NCBI RefSeq assembly: GCF_028640845.1
Contig: NC_080540.1
Coordinates: 278,767,524 to 278,831,523, forward strand
Length of the DNA: 64,000 nt
Source of the DNA: Ahaetulla prasina
Lineage: Eukaryota; Chordata; Lepidosauria; Squamata; Colubridae
Reading direction: 5' to 3'
Under the pieces are notes generated by a model. It did not search any database, was not told the origin of the DNA, and saw only the letters and a program-made list of their open reading frames with translations. Positions 30,330-42,841 of this stretch are shown here, piece after piece. The position numbers and the translations under genes were made by a program. Each line of letters opens with the position of its first letter. Position 1 is the first letter of the stretch.

Positions 30330-31250
30330 GGTCCGTGGCCAATAAGGCCCCCTAATTCATGATCTTATCCAGGGGTGCGCGGACCTTATGGGCGCACGGA
30401 GACCTGGTTGGGTGCAGAAGGCGCGCCTTGTCGAGATGTGCCCACCGGGTTTCTCGCATTCCATCAGCCGAGGGCTCAGGGTAGGGGTGGGGGTGGCGGT
30501 TGTGATTAGAGAGTCTGGAGCCGAGGGAGACCACTGTACCTCAGATTGCCGGGTGCGAATCCCTCTTTGTGAGATGGGGTCATAGGTGTCAGATGGGCTT
30601 GCTGGTCGCGTACCTGGCTCCTTGCTGCGTGACAGCTGCCCTGCCCGAGCTCCTGGAGGTGCTTGCTGGGGTGGCAGTTGAGATCCCCAGACTTTTAGTC
30701 ATGGGGGACTTTAACTTGCCATCGTCCGGCTCGTCATCGACAGCAGCTCGGGAGTTCATGGCTTCCATGACGGCCTTGGACCTGACCCAAGTAGTTGATG
30801 GCCCTACTCACATTGGGGGAGGCACTTTGGATTTGATTTTTGTCTCTGGTCAGTGGTTGAGAGATCTGGACCTGAAGGAAATAGTCATTGAACCTTTGTC
30901 ATGGTCAGATCACTCTCTCCTTCGCCTGGACTTTCTGTCCGGCCTTCATCACCGCAGGGGGACCGAGCCGACACGTTGGTTCCGTCCCAGGCGCCTGATG
31001 GACCGGAGAGGTTCCGGACGGAGCTTGGGCCACTTCCTGAGAGTCTGGCCCACGGCATGGCTGAGGAACTTGTTGCGGCCTGGGAACAGGCCACGGTGGG
31101 GGCCCTAGACCGTGTCGTGCCTTTGCGGCCTCTGACCCGGCGCAGGTCCCAACCGGCTCCTTGGTTCTCCGAGGAGCTGAGAGGATGAAGCGCCGGAGAA
31201 GACGCCTAGAGAGTTCCTGGAGGTCTAGCCGTTCGAGGCTGATCGGACAC
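30330..31250 (+). pseudogene. L2 LINE copy 1: endonuclease domain, frameshifted
   Basis: The frame 30569-31108 reads PRLLVMGDFNLPSS (the GDFN metal-binding motif), AREFMASMTALDL, VDGPTHIGGGTLDLIFVSG and LSWSDHSLLRLDF (catalytic SDH). These are the exonuclease/endonuclease/phosphatase motifs of CR1/L2 ORF2. Earlier residues (ETWLG-like) lie in shifted frames from about 30310. The domain nicks target DNA to prime reverse transcription. Confidence 0.85.
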
Positions 31251-31353
31251 TAGTGAAGTCCTATAATAGGGCTTACCTAGTGGCATTGAGGAAGCGGTAG
31301 CTCGCCTCCTCCCTCATTGCATCGGCAGATAACCGCCCAGCCGCCCTGTTTGG

Positions 31354-33094
31354 GTGACTCGTTCCCTCCTTCATCAGGGGCGGGATGACCCGTTGCAGGG
31401 ACGTGCTGAGGAGTTTAACGGTTATCTATACGATAAAATCGTTCAGCTTCGGGACGGTCTGGACCAGAATTGCGGTGACTCAGATGGGACATCTGAGGGT
31501 GGTCTTGGTGACATTTTGTGGGATGAGTTTGACCCTGTGGCTCCCGAGGACATGGACAGGTTGTTGGGTAGGCTGAATGCTACCACGTGTTTACTGGACC
31601 CGTGCCCCTCCTGGTTGGTACTGGCCACTCAGGAGGTGACACGAGGCTGGCTCCAGGCTATTACGAGCGCTTCCTTGGTGGAGGGAGTCTTCCCAGCCGC
31701 CTTGAAAGAGGCGGTGGTGAGACCCCTCCTCAAGAAGCCTTCCCTGGACCCGGCTGTTTTAGGTAATTATCGTCCGGTCTCCAACCTTCGCTTCGCGGCG
31801 AAGGTTGTAGAGAGTATGGTGGCATATCAGTTTCCCTTGCACCTGGAGGAAACTGTCTATCTAGACCCGTTCCAGTCCGGTTTCCGACCCGGTTACAGCA
31901 CTGAGACGGCTTTGGTCGCGTTGGTGGATGATCTCTGGAGGGCCAGGGATAGGGCTGTTCCTCTGCCCTGGTCCTATTAGACCTCTCAGCGGCTTTTGAT
32001 ACCATCGACCATGGTATCCTGCTGCACCGGTTGGAGGGATTGGGAGTGGGAGGCACCGTTTATCGGTGGTTCTCCTCCTATCTCTCCGATCGGTCGCAGA
32101 CGGTGTTGACAGGGGGGCAGAGGTCGGCTCCGAGGCGCCTCACTTGTGGGGTGCCGCAGGGGTCGATCCTCTCGCCCTCTGTTCAACATCTATGTGAAAC
32201 CGCTGGGTGAGATCATCAGTGGCTTCGGTGTGAGGTACCAGCTGTACGCTGATGACACCCAGCTGTACTTTTCCACACCGGGCCACCCCAACGAAGCTAT
32301 CGAAGTGCTGTCCCGGTGTTTGGAGGCCGTATGGGTCTGGATGGGGAGAAACAGGCTCAAGCTCAATCCCTCCAAGACAGAGTGGCTGTGGATGCCGGCA
32401 TCCCGGTACAGTCAGCTGAGTCCACGGCTGACTGTCGGGGGCGAGTCACTGGCCCCGATGGAGAGGGTGCGCAACTTGGGCGTCCTCCTGGATGAACGGC
32501 TGTCTTTTGAAGATCATTTGGCGGCCGTCTCCAGGAGAGCTTTTTACCAGGTTCGCCTGGTGCGCCAGTTGCGCCCCTTTCTAGACCGGGATGCCCTGTG
32601 CACGGTCACTCACGCCCTCGTGACGTCTCGCCTGGATTATTGCAATGCTCTCTACATGGGGCTCCCCTTGAAGGGCATCCGGAGACTGCAGTTAGTTCAG
32701 AATGCGGCTGCGGGTTATAGAGGGAGCCCCTCGTGGCTCCCATATGACACCTATCCTGCGCAGACTGCACTGGCTACCTGTGGCCTTCCGGGTGCGCTTC
32801 AAGGTTCTGGTAACCACCTTTAAAGCGCTCCATGGCATAGGGCCGGGCTACTTACGGGACCGTCTACTGCTACCGGATACCTCTCACCGGCCCGTGCGCT
32901 CTCACAGAGAGGGACTCCTCAGGGTGCCGTCAGCTAGACAGTGCCGTCTGGCGACGCCCAGGGGAAGGGCCTTCTCTGTGGGGGCTCCCACCCTCTGGAA
33001 CGAACTCCCCCCAGGACTCCGCCAGCTTCCAGACCTCCGAACCTTCCGTCGCGAGCTTAAAACACACCTATTTATCTGCGCGGGACTGGACTAG
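31354..33094 (+). pseudogene. L2 LINE copy 1: reverse transcriptase, frameshifted
   Basis: Frames 31354-31980, 32146-32823 and 32702-33094 together carry YRPVSNLRF, SGFRPGYSTETAL, the polymerase box YADDTQLYFS (YADD at 32244-32255), a LNPSKTEWLW block, NLGVLLDERLSFEDHL and the C-terminal FRRELKTHLF. Shifts occur near 31955, 32180 and 32710. All RT motifs are present. A shared break between endonuclease and RT (TTTGGGTGACTCG, 31349) occurs in all three duplicated copies. Confidence 0.85.
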
Positions 33095-33290
33095 TTTTTT
33101 AAATTTTCTAATTTTAAATTTTTAAATTTTATAGGGGTTTTAATTGGTTTTAATATCTATATTATTTTAATAATCAGGCTTTTTGAATATGTTTTCTTAA
33201 TGGTTTTCTTAATTTGTATATATATGCTGTTTTATTTGCCTGTGAACCACCCTGAGTCCTTCGGGAGATAGGGCGGTATATAAATTTGAA

Positions 33291-33329
<39 letters not shown>

Positions 33330-35331
33330 AGTGCTGATTACATTGCTTCAGATAGTATCTTCAACTAAGTTAAATACCTTAGAGGAGAAATTTCTCTCTC
33401 TTTGTCTGAGCAAATTTTGTCTGTTCAATACTGAGAACACTCTCTAAATCAAGGGTCTCCAACCTTGGTCCCTTTAAGACTTGTGGACTTAAACCCCAGA
33501 GTCCCTCAGCCAGCAACTCCCAGAGTCCCTCAGCCAGTTGGGAGTTGAAGTTGAAGTGCACAAAAGCGCCTACCGTTCCTGTCCTATTGTTTCCTTTCAA
33601 TATATGTTCCTCTATATAATGTTATGACAAAATAATTTTTTTTAAAAAAGTCTTAAAGTTGCTAAGGTTGGAGACCTCTGTTTTAATGTGTAAAGAAAAC
33701 TTTCAGCCTTCCATGTCCAGGTGTTGAGTAGCCGGGTGTGGTTTAATGGACATGGTTAAAAGTTAAAAGTTCAAAGAACTTAAAAGTTCTAAGCACATTC
33801 CAGAAAATTGCAAGGTTTCAAAATTACATAGAATTCTTTAAAAGACCCTCTGACATTTCTGCATGTATTTCTCTCATCCCAGTGACCTTTTAATAAATGA
33901 GTCATTGTTAGGGAAACGTAAAGGCAATCAATGGTTTTCCTTTAAAAACCCTATGGGAAATATTTAATTCAGTGAATTGTGAGAACTAGATATAAACCAG
34001 TCAAAGAGCTGAGTGAGCTGGACAGCTTCATATTGAATAGGGTTTTGAAGGAAACTTAGGTGGTTATTTAAAAAAAAGGGGGGGGTTAGAACTACTAGAA
34101 ATTGTAAATTACAAGAAGCATAAATAAGAAACATTGTATGATGTGCAATAAGTTCACATGGTGCAGTAGGATTGTGTGTTTGTTAGTAGGATTTACTGGG
34201 TTAGGGATTTTTCTTTTCTTTTACTGTCTTTCACTGTGAGTTGTATTGGGTTGGGGGGTGGGTGTACGAAGGGAAGCTCAGCCAATCTCATTGTACACAT
34301 GTTGTACTCTGACAATAAAGGTTTGAATTGAAAAAAAAATAAAGGTTTGAATTGAAAACCATGCAATATTCTTGGTTTTAATTTTGTTAGCATGCTTTGT
34401 TGTTATTTGGTGGTCATCTATAAAGTACCATGGAGATTGACTGTCCATTTTTACATCTTATGTCATCTTATATCTGGATCCTAAGTCGAGAGCTACCTCA
34501 GGAGAACATCCCTGTTAACATCTCTGCCAGCCTAGGATGATCTATCTTCTGCTGACTTTTACTGTATTGTATGCGCTATTCTAGAACTGAACTCTTGCAC
34601 CTGCGAGGTGCCCCCGCCTCGCGGGAACGGCCTGTTACGCTACCGAAGGCCGGCCTCCATGACGGGTCTTGGGACCCACAGAGGTGGCACGCGAAGAGGA
34701 GGAGCCTTTGGGGGTTTTTAGACAGGGCATTTTTAAGGGGTGGGAGGGCAAGGACGGGTGTTGGGGGAAACCCGTTGGGGGGGTCCAGTTCCTGCGAGTG
34801 CTCGCGGTAAGTTAATAGGTTCGGAGGTCACGGGGGGGTTTGTGTTCCGTCGGTTGAGGGTGGTTCTATTTTGCACGGTAAGTGGGAGGGGCAGATATGA
34901 CGGAAGCGGGGCTCATATCGTTTTGGGGGCGCGCCGATGTTTGCAGGCGACCGCGCCCGAGCCCCAGACTTCTCCCGCTTCCGGATGGTCAAGACTCTCA
35001 GAGCCTGGGCCTTCGGCTGATGCTGTGCAACGACGGTCCGTGGCCAATAAGGCCCCCTAATTCATGATCTTATCCAGGGGTGCCGCGGACCTTATGGGCG
35101 CACGGAGACCTGGTTGGGTGCAGAAGGCGCGCCTTGTCGAGATGTGCCCACCGGGTTTCTGCATTCCATCAGCCGAGGGCTCAGGGTAGGGGTGGGGGTG
35201 GCGGTTGTGATTAGAGAGAGTCTGGAGCCGAGGGAGACCACTGTACCTCAGATTGCCGGGTGCGAATCCTCTTGTGAGATGGGGTCATAGGTGTCAGATG
35301 GGCTTGCTGGTCGCACCTGGCTCCTTGCTGC

Positions 35332-36069
35332 GTGACAGCTGCCCTGCCCGAGCTCCTGGAGGTGCTTGCTGGGGTGGCAGTTGAGATCCCCAGACTTTTA
35401 GTCATGGGGGACTTTAACTTGCCATCGTCCGGCTCGTCATCGACAGCAGCTCGGGAGTTCATGGCTTCCATGACGGCCTTGGACCTGACCCAAGTAGTTG
35501 ATGGCCCTACTCACATTGGGGGAGGCACTTTGGATTTGATTTTTGTCTCTGGTCAGTGGTTGAGAGATCTGGACCTGAAGGAAATAGTCATTGAACCTTT
35601 GTCATGGTCAGATCACTCTCTCCTTCGCCTGGACTTTCTGACCGCCATTCAACACCGCAGGGAGACGGAGCCGATACGTTGGTTCCGTCCCAGGCGCCTG
35701 ATGGACCCGGAGAGGTTCCGGACGGAGCTTGGGCCACTTCCTGAGAGTCTGGCTCACAGCATGGCTGAGGAACTTGTTGCGGCCTGGGAACAGGCCACGG
35801 TGGGGGCCCTAGACCGTGTCGTGCCTTTGCGGCCTCTGACCCGGCGCAGGTCCCAACCGGCTCCTTGGTTCTCCGAGGAGCTGAGAGGGATGAAGCGCCG
35901 GAGAAGACGCCTAGAGAGTTCCTGGAGGTCTAGCCGTTCGGAGGCTGATCGGACACTAGTGAAGTCCTATAATAGGGCTTACCTAGTGGCATTGAGGGAA
36001 GCGAGGCGTAGCTACGCCTCCTCCCTCATTGCATCGGCAGATAACCGCCCCGCCGCCCTGTTTGGGTGA
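35332..36069 (+). pseudogene. L2 LINE copy 2: endonuclease open frame (245 aa)
   Basis: Contains MGDFNLPSS and LSWSDHSLLRL, followed by a basic linker (MKRRRRRLESSWRSSRSEAD) up to the shared frame break at 36060-36070. The upstream endonuclease N-terminus (GVTETW-like region) is in shifted frames between 35020 and 35330. The ATG at 35332 is internal, not a true start. Confidence 0.8.
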
Positions 36070-37791
36070 CTCGTTCCCTCCTTCATCAAGGGGAGCGGGA
36101 TGACCCGTTGCAGGGACGTGCTGAGGAGTTTAACGGTTATCTATACGATAAAATCGTTCAGCTTCGGGACGGTCTGGACCAGAATTGCGGTGACTCAGAT
36201 GGGACATCTGAGGGTGGTCTTGGTGACATTTTGTGGGATGAGTTTGACCCTGTGGCTCCCGAGGACATGGACAGGTTGTTGGGTAGGCTGAATGCTACTA
36301 CGTGTTTACTGGACCCGTGCCCCTCCTGGTTGGTACTGGCCACTCAGGAGGTGACACGAGGCTGGCTCCAGGCTATTACGAGCTTCCTTGGTGGAGGAGT
36401 CTTCCCAGCCGCCTTGAAAGAGGCGGTGGTGAGACCCTCCTCAAGAAGCCTTCCTGGACCCGCTGTTTTAGGTAATTATCGTCGGTCTCCAACCTTCGCT
36501 TCAGCGAAGGTTGTAGAAATATGGTGGCATATCAGTTTCCTTGCACCTGGAGGAAACTGTCTATCTAGACCCGTTCCAGTCCGGTTTCCGACCGGTTACA
36601 GCACTGAGACGGCTTTGGTCGCGTTGGTGGATGATCTCTGGAGGGCCAGGGATAGGGGTTGTTCCTCTGCCCTGGTCCTATTAGACCTCTCAGCGGCTTT
36701 TGATACCATCGACCATGGTATCCTGCTGCACCGTTGGAGGGATTGGGAGTGGGAGGCACCGTTTATCGGTGGTTCTCCTCCTATCTCTCCGATCGGTCGC
36801 AGACGGTGTTGACAGGGGGCAGAGGTCGGCCCGGCGCCTCACTTGTGGGGTGCCGCAGGGTCGATCCTCTCGCCTTCTGTTCAACATCTATGAAGCCGCT
36901 GGGTGAGATCATCAGTGGCTTCGGTGTGAGGTACCAGCTGTTCGCTGATGACACCCAGCTGTACTTTTCCACCCCGGGCCACCCCAATGAAGTTGTTGAA
37001 GTGCTGTCCCGGTGTTTGGAAGCCGTACGGGTCTGGATGGGGAGAAACAGGCTCAAGCTCAATCCCTCCAAGACAGAGTGGCTGTGGATGCCGGCATCCC
37101 GGTACAGTCAGCTGAGTCCACGGCTGACTGTCGGGGGCGAGTCACTGGCCCCGATGGAGAGGGTGCGCAACTTGGGCGTCCTCCTGGATGAACGGCTGTC
37201 TTTTGAAGATCATTTGACGGCCGCCTCCAGGAGAGCTTTTTACCAGGTTCGCCTGGTGCGCCAGTTGCGCCCCTTTCTAGACCGGGATGCCCTGTGCACG
37301 GTCACTCACGCCCTCGTGACGTCTCGCCTGGATTATTGCAATGCTCTCTACATGGGGCTCCCTTGAAGGGCATCCGGAGACTGCAGTTAGTTCAGAATGC
37401 GGCTGCGCGGGTTATAGAGGGAGCCCCTCGTGGCTCCCGTATGACACCTATCCTGCGCAGACTGCACTGGCTACCTGTGGCCTTCCGGGTGCGCTTCAAG
37501 GTTCTGGTAACCACCTTTAAAGCGCTCCATGGCATAGGGCCGGGCTACTTACGGGACCGTCTACTGCTACCGGATACCTCTCACCGGCCCGTGCGCTCTC
37601 ACAGAGAGGGACTCCTCAGGGTGCCGTCAGCTAGACAGTGCCGTCTGGCGACGCCCAGGGGAAGGACCTTCTCTGTGGGGGCTCCCACCCTCTGGAACGA
37701 ACTCCCCCCAGGACTCCGCCAGCTTCCAGACCTCCGAACCTTCCGTCGCGAGCTTAAAACACACCTATTTATCTGCGCGGGACTGGACTAG
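36066..37791 (+). pseudogene. L2 LINE copy 2: reverse transcriptase, frameshifted
   Basis: The first frame starts MTRSLLHQGERDDPL and holds TGYSTETALVALVDDLW and LSAAFDTIDHGILL. Several one-base losses between 36380 and 36900 (in C, G or A runs) break it. The C-terminal frames 36734-37366 and 37294-37791 hold NLGVLLDERLSFEDHL and LWNELPPGLRQLPDL. Confidence 0.8.
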
Positions 37792-37986
37792 TTTTTTAAA
37801 TTTTCTAATTTTAAATTTTAAATTTTATAGGGGTTTTAATTGGTTTTAATATCTATATTATTTTAATAATCAGGCTTTTTGAATATGTTTTCTTAATGGT
37901 TTTCTTAATTTGTATATATATGCTGTTTTATTTGCCTGTGAACCACCCTGAGTCCTTCGGGAGATAGGGCGGTATATAAATTTGAA

Positions 37987-38021
<35 letters not shown>

Positions 38022-38141
38022 AGTGCTGATTACATTGCTTCAGATAGTATCTTCAACTAAGTTAAATACCTTAGAGGAGAAATTTCTCTCTCTTTGTCTG
38101 AGCAAATTTTGTCTGTTCAATACTGAGAACACTCTCTAAAT

Positions 38142-38229
38142 CAAGGGTCTCCAACCTTGGTCCCTTTAAGACTTGTGGACTTAAACCCCAGAGTCCCTCA
38201 GCCAGCAACTCCCAGAGTCCCTCAGCCAG
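38142..38229. mobile_element. Half hairpin MITE (right breakpoint of duplication I)
   Basis: AAGGGTCTCCAACCTTGGTC...CCTCAGCCAG, then unrelated sequence (AGGTACATTTTTTCC). Only the left arm is present. A repeated CAGAGTCCCTCAGCCAG pair lies within it. The duplicate is at 47437-47524. Confidence 0.75.
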
Positions 38230-38289
38230 AGGTACATTTTTTCCATTTTTCCCAACAATAATTCTATTCTGTCTATAGTAACAGTTGAC

Positions 38290-38710
38290 AACTCTTTAGA
38301 ATAGAAAGAATAGAATAGAATAACATAGTTGGAAGGGACCTTGGAGGTCTTCTAGTCCAACCCCCTGTTTAAGCAGGAAACCCTATACCACTTCAGACAA
38401 ATGGTTGTCCAATCTCTTCTTAAAAACTTCCAGTATTGGAGCATTCACAACTTCTGGAGGCGAGTTGTTCCACTGATTAATTGTTCTGTCAGGAAATTTC
38501 TCCTCAGTTCTAAGTTGCTTCTCTCCTTGATTAGTTTCCACCCATTGCTTCTTGTCCTTCCCTCAGGTGCTTTGGAGAATAGCTTGACTCCCTCTTCTTT
38601 GTGGCAGCCCCTGAGATATTGAAACACTGCTATCATGTCACCCCTAGTTCTTTTTTTCATGAAACTAGACATACCCAGTTCCAGCAATGGTTTTTTATAA
38701 GTTTTATTTT
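38290..38710 (-). mobile_element. CR1 LINE 3' part with (AATAG)n tail
   Basis: The AATAG tail (38299-38320) is followed by the complement of the CR1 end (ACATAGTTGGAAGGGACCTT, GGAGGTCTTCTAGTCCAACC) and the region TTGTTCCACTGATTAATTG to GAGATATTGAAACACTGCTA. It lies in the 9.3-kb duplication; the copy is at 47585-48005. Confidence 0.8.
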
Positions 38711-41362
38711 GTTGTGTAATGAAAATCAAATGTTCTGGGGACCTTCCCATTCATTGCCATTCTAAATGCAAATTCTGCAAATTCATTTGACACTTGTAGG
38801 AAGAGAGTGGGGAGAAAATGTAGAAAGAGTTGAAGGTGGGGAAAACTTAGTGACTTGAGAATTCCTTCTCTGCCTATCCAGAGGATGGCAGCTGTGTTCC
38901 TCTAAAATCAACTGCAAACTGTATCAGGCAAATCTCAATAACATTTTAGGTTTGATTGCCTGAAGTATATTTTCAGTGAAATCATTCACTGAAAAAATGT
39001 CTTCCCTCCAGAATAGAGTAGCTTTTAACTTAGATATGCACAGTGCTCTAGAAAAATAGTTCAAAAAGAAAACGTATGAAGTTGAAAAACTTCATAGAGA
39101 GTGTCAGAAATCAACAACTGAAAACTCTAAGAAACAGTGATGAACTATCAGTAATATGAATGATTATTGTAACACATCTTCCCGATAACTGATCTTGGCT
39201 GAGGACCTCGCTTCCACATTCTGGATTATTGTGAACTTTCCAAACACTTTTCGCAACTACTTTTGTGTTACATGGGTGCAAGAAAACATGAATCAAGTAT
39301 TTGGAACACTAAACTCAGCTGTGAATACTTCTAAGCACTATCACCATCCGAACGCTCTTATTATAGAAATTGGGGAAGGGGGAAAGGATACTCATAAAAG
39401 TAATGTGAATGATTAAAATATGAATAAGGTAGAAAATTCTATGACCTCTTTCAAGGAAAAATGATATTCTGAGGAAGGAACAAAACAGAGACAACTGTAA
39501 CATCCCAACTATTTAGAAGCAGCAACAAAATCCACTTCTAGTACCTTATTTTCACAGAAGGAAAGAGAGTTTTTCCCCATTGATCTTTGAAATGAAGGAA
39601 TTGCCTTTAATTCGTTAAGAATACAGAGATAGAAATTGGGAAGTTTCCTTCTTCACTGCAGGTTGTCTTCTGGATTCAGTGCTCTGTTTCTTCTGATCTG
39701 AAGGAAGAATTCTGCAAGGAAAACATCACAATAAATGAAAGATATGTGGAGACTGATGTACTGTATATACAGCAGTTGTGATACAGCTGAAATATATGAT
39801 CTGATATATTCATAACATATAGGTTATGAATGCAGGTTTTAATCCAAATGACAAAAAGAGCAGTGCAGCATTGTGATACACATCCCATCCCATTTGTAGG
39901 TGCACACATTCAAAAGGAAAGGAGCTTACATCACAGTGGACTGGCTCTGTGAAATAAGTCAAAAATTGTTGCAAAGGGGGATGGAAATAAAAATGCAAAT
40001 GATAAAGCAAGTACGGCATTCACAATAGTAATATAGGCAGAAAAATGAATAAGTGTAACAGTGGGAAGAAGTATGCTATGACAGAAGTAAATTGGAAAAG
40101 ATAAGGGGGAAAAACAGAAGGTTTTTTTACCAAAATGGAAATCAAGCATGTCCTAAATCATTTCACATCAGAAATGAAAACAACAACTGTTGGATAACCT
40201 TGTCACCAATCAGGGGAAAATAATGTCACCAATTATAGGTGCTTGATATTTTAGTAAATAAGCTTTTAGAAAAATCACTTGAAAGCTCAATGTTCAGAAT
40301 ACTTTTTGAGATGAGATTACCCTAAAACCACCAGAAAAATAGAAATGTACCACTCTTTTGTCACTGCATTAAAAGATATGGAATTAGATAAATCCAGAAC
40401 TTGTATGAAAAATATTTTAAAATTTTAATTTAATAAGATCAGGGACAGTGCTGTAGGAATACTTTTCTTAGAATTGGTCAAAGCTCTTGGTTGTGTCGAA
40501 TAGCAGTGGTTAATTAAATTACAGACTATTTTTTATTAAAAAGAAGTTCTGAACTTGTTTGGAATCTTCACCTTTCCTTTATTTAAATTTAAATTTTTAA
40601 GTTTAAAATGTATTCAAAAGTGTATTTCAAAAAGTAACTTTGTTTCAGCTCATACATAAATTAAAAAAAGAGAGATTGGGGAAATTCACATTAAAATACC
40701 AACCAAATTAATTTCTCCACGGTTCTCAATTATACCTTTACAGCATATAAACCACAGATAGAATCTTGAAAGAAATTATATGAGATATATATATAGGTAT
40801 TGATATGTTGAAATAATATAACACATCTAACTGAAGTTAACCATTACAACATAGAAAAATACTAATAACCATTCCAAGAGAATAATGTAACAGAAGGATT
40901 ACTGGAAGTTATTAAATTATTCAACAATGAAATCCAGATGTGTTATGGATGTGAAAAATATTAAGTGTTACGTATGAAGTCTGGAAAAGCCCACACAATG
41001 CCAAATATTTGGTTCCACTTTAGGACTGAATTACCAAATGGTCATTCTAAATGCATTGGATTTGGTTCCTTTGGTTAAAAGAAAAGAAATTAGGGTTGAC
41101 CTTGTTTTGCCATTTAAGCAGAGAAGAAGAATTTAAAAGCTATTTTTCAAAGGCTGCAGCAAGGCTTATAAAGTTGAAAGCATATCCTAACATTATGTGC
41201 TTTTAAGTCACATCAGTTTTAATGGAACACTTAATTTTTCCCGTAATAATTCACATTATGCTGGAGCTGAAGGCAAGGAGCAGTTTTGTCAATTCTTCCT
41301 GCAGTCCTATTTTTTTTTTTTTTTGGTTTCCAGTCCCTTAAAGATAAATTTACTAGGACCTA
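38711..41362. other. Unique-looking DNA inside duplication II (unit A)
   Basis: AT-rich, no gene recognised; no CpG-rich segment. It is repeated at 48006-50656 with about 99.8% visible identity. Confidence 0.5.
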
Positions 41363-41496
41363 CCGTGTTTCCCCGAAAATAAGATCCTGTTTTATATTTT
41401 TTTGAACCTCGAAAAAAGCGCTTGGCCTTATTGCCATGCGCTTGAAAGCTGATTGGGCTTATTATCAGGGGATGTCTTATTTTGGGGGAAACAGGG
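41363..41496. mobile_element. Short MITE with TA target site (Tc1/mariner-like), copy A
   Basis: CCGTGTTTCCCCGAAAATAAG at the left and its near-complement TTATTTTGGGGGAAACAGGG at the right, flanked by TA on both sides (41361-41362, 41497-41498). A 134-bp palindrome. The superfamily is inferred from the TA flank only. It is duplicated at 50657-50791. Confidence 0.65.
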
Positions 41497-41829
41497 TAGA
41501 AGTCTGAGCAGTGTCAAGGAAGCATCTAACGTTGCTTTTATTCTATTCTTCTTTACACGGCACTAATCAGTTCTACCTCCAGTTTGCGCTCCAACCCAAT
41601 TTATTTGAATTATTGGATTGCTCACAATCAGTTTCAAGAGAAAGTCAGAGATAAGTACTTGAAATTAAAACAGTAAGACTTAATTGTCTGTGGAAATGCA
41701 GTCATAACAGAATATGGATCTGTTCTCTGGGATCAGCAATTGAAACATTGACATGTTTGCACAACACTCCTTCTACCTAGATGAAGGCGTGTGCTTGCAA
41801 CGTCCCCATTTCTACCTCATTATCTTGAT

Positions 41830-42095
41830 CCCAATTCAGTGATTGTGTGCTTCTCACTGCGCATGCATGCAGTTTTAACAAAACTAACCTTCCACATTAC
41901 TTCTGGGGAGTACCACAGCTGAGGCATGGCAATCCACTTTGCTGCACAAATCAGCTGAGAGGATAAAGGTAAGTAAAGCGCAGGGATGGGTAGGCGGGGA
42001 CACCTGCTCGTCAGAGCGAACTGGTTCTCTCCTAGCTGATCGTCGGAGCTAATGGTTTGTCTGAACCGGTCCAAACCGGCTGAATCTTCTGTGAC
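41830..42095 (-). mobile_element. Diverged hAT element of the 18533 subfamily, copy A
   Basis: On the minus strand GATTCAGCCGG..., CCTGCGCTTTACTTACC, GTGCAGCAAAGTGGATTGCC and ATGCCTCAGCTG follow the order of 18533-18799. Ends are eroded and no target duplication was found. The duplicate is at 51125-51390. Confidence 0.55.
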
Positions 42096-42841
42096 TGCCA
42101 TGCTAATTAAACCTCGAAAAGTATTAACTGATGTGATTATTTTTGTATATCTCGTTTTTTTCCTATGGTGATAATTTTTGTATATCTCATTTTTTCTACG
42201 TGTTTCACTTTTCTTCTTTATACTGTAACTGCTATTCTAATAAAAAATCCTTCATAAAAGTTATTGCATTACATTCTTGATTAAATTATCTTTCCATTGA
42301 TATATAATTTTATGCTACTACTAAAAAAAAAGTGGTGTTATTAGCTAGTTTTAGAAAATACACTTTTCCCAAAAGGTTTCCACAATTTTGGCCACTACTG
42401 TAGTCTCCTAATGGCTATTCTAGGCAAGTTCTTCTTTTAACTCCACCTCAAGTTCTGCCACTCCTTCCCTACATCTTTAATTGATACAGAATAGCTACAA
42501 TGGAAATGCCCCTTCTTAGCCAGTCACTAATTCCTGAGCCTTGTTTGGATGAAAGAACTACTAGAGATACCTGTTTATTTTCTCTTTGCTCTAGAATATC
42601 AAACTTCTAAGAATCCTGGCTATTGTATGCACACATGCATACAGACATTGATGTGCATGTGCTAGTGAGACTGTAAAGCAGGGAAAATGCATATCACACA
42701 CATGTGGGATGAGAGAAGGCAAAACAATAGTATTTTTGCCTAACAAAAAGGATTTGCAGGGAAAATAGACTTCAGGGAGGGATATAAGAAAGAATGAGAC
42801 AGAACTGCAATACCAGTGAGAACTCTCAAATTTAAGCTTAT

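Larger units (their letters stand above)
29873..33330 (+). mobile_element. L2-group LINE, copy 1 (near full length)
   Basis: GC-rich 5' region (about 29900-30330) with two GGTAAGT sites, endonuclease region 30330-31190, RT 31354-33094, 3' UTR ending ACCACCCTGAGTCCTTCGGG, then GGGCGGTATATAAATTTG and (AAAT)n at 33290-33330. The tail pattern is that of vertebrate L2. The 5' limit is uncertain because its flank is duplicated with it. Confidence 0.85.
28824..33527. repeat. Tandem duplication I, unit 1 (~4.70 kb)
   Basis: Unit 1 and unit 2 (33528-38219) share the same order: MITE right half, unique DNA with the double AATAAAGGTTTGAATTG tail, full L2 LINE, AAAT tail, L2 flank, MITE left half. Visible differences are few substitutions plus many homopolymer length changes. 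Unit 1 ends at the chimeric MITE junction. Confidence 0.9.
34573..38022 (+). mobile_element. L2-group LINE, copy 2 (near full length)
   Basis: The same insertion as copy 1, duplicated. Endonuclease frame 35332-36069 is the longest of the three (245 aa) and continues through MKRRRRRLESSWRSSR to a stop after ALFG. RT is split among 36066-36812, 36734-37366 and 37294-37791. The polymerase box is FADD (36941-36952), a Tyr-to-Phe change relative to the other copies. 3' end and (AAAT)n at 37985-38022. Confidence 0.85.
33528..38219. repeat. Tandem duplication I, unit 2 (~4.69 kb)
   Basis: Starts at the chimeric MITE: the sequence left of CCTCAGCCAG (33528-33537) matches the MITE at 38142-38229, while the sequence right of it (TTGGGAGTTGAAGTTG) matches the MITE at 28834. 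It ends at the equivalent CCTCAGCCAG, 38220-38229. Confidence 0.9.

Noticed and set aside
36100..36291. 63-aa frame repeated identically at 31385 and 45377
   Set aside because: Out-of-frame shadow of the L2 RT, repeated because the LINE is duplicated.
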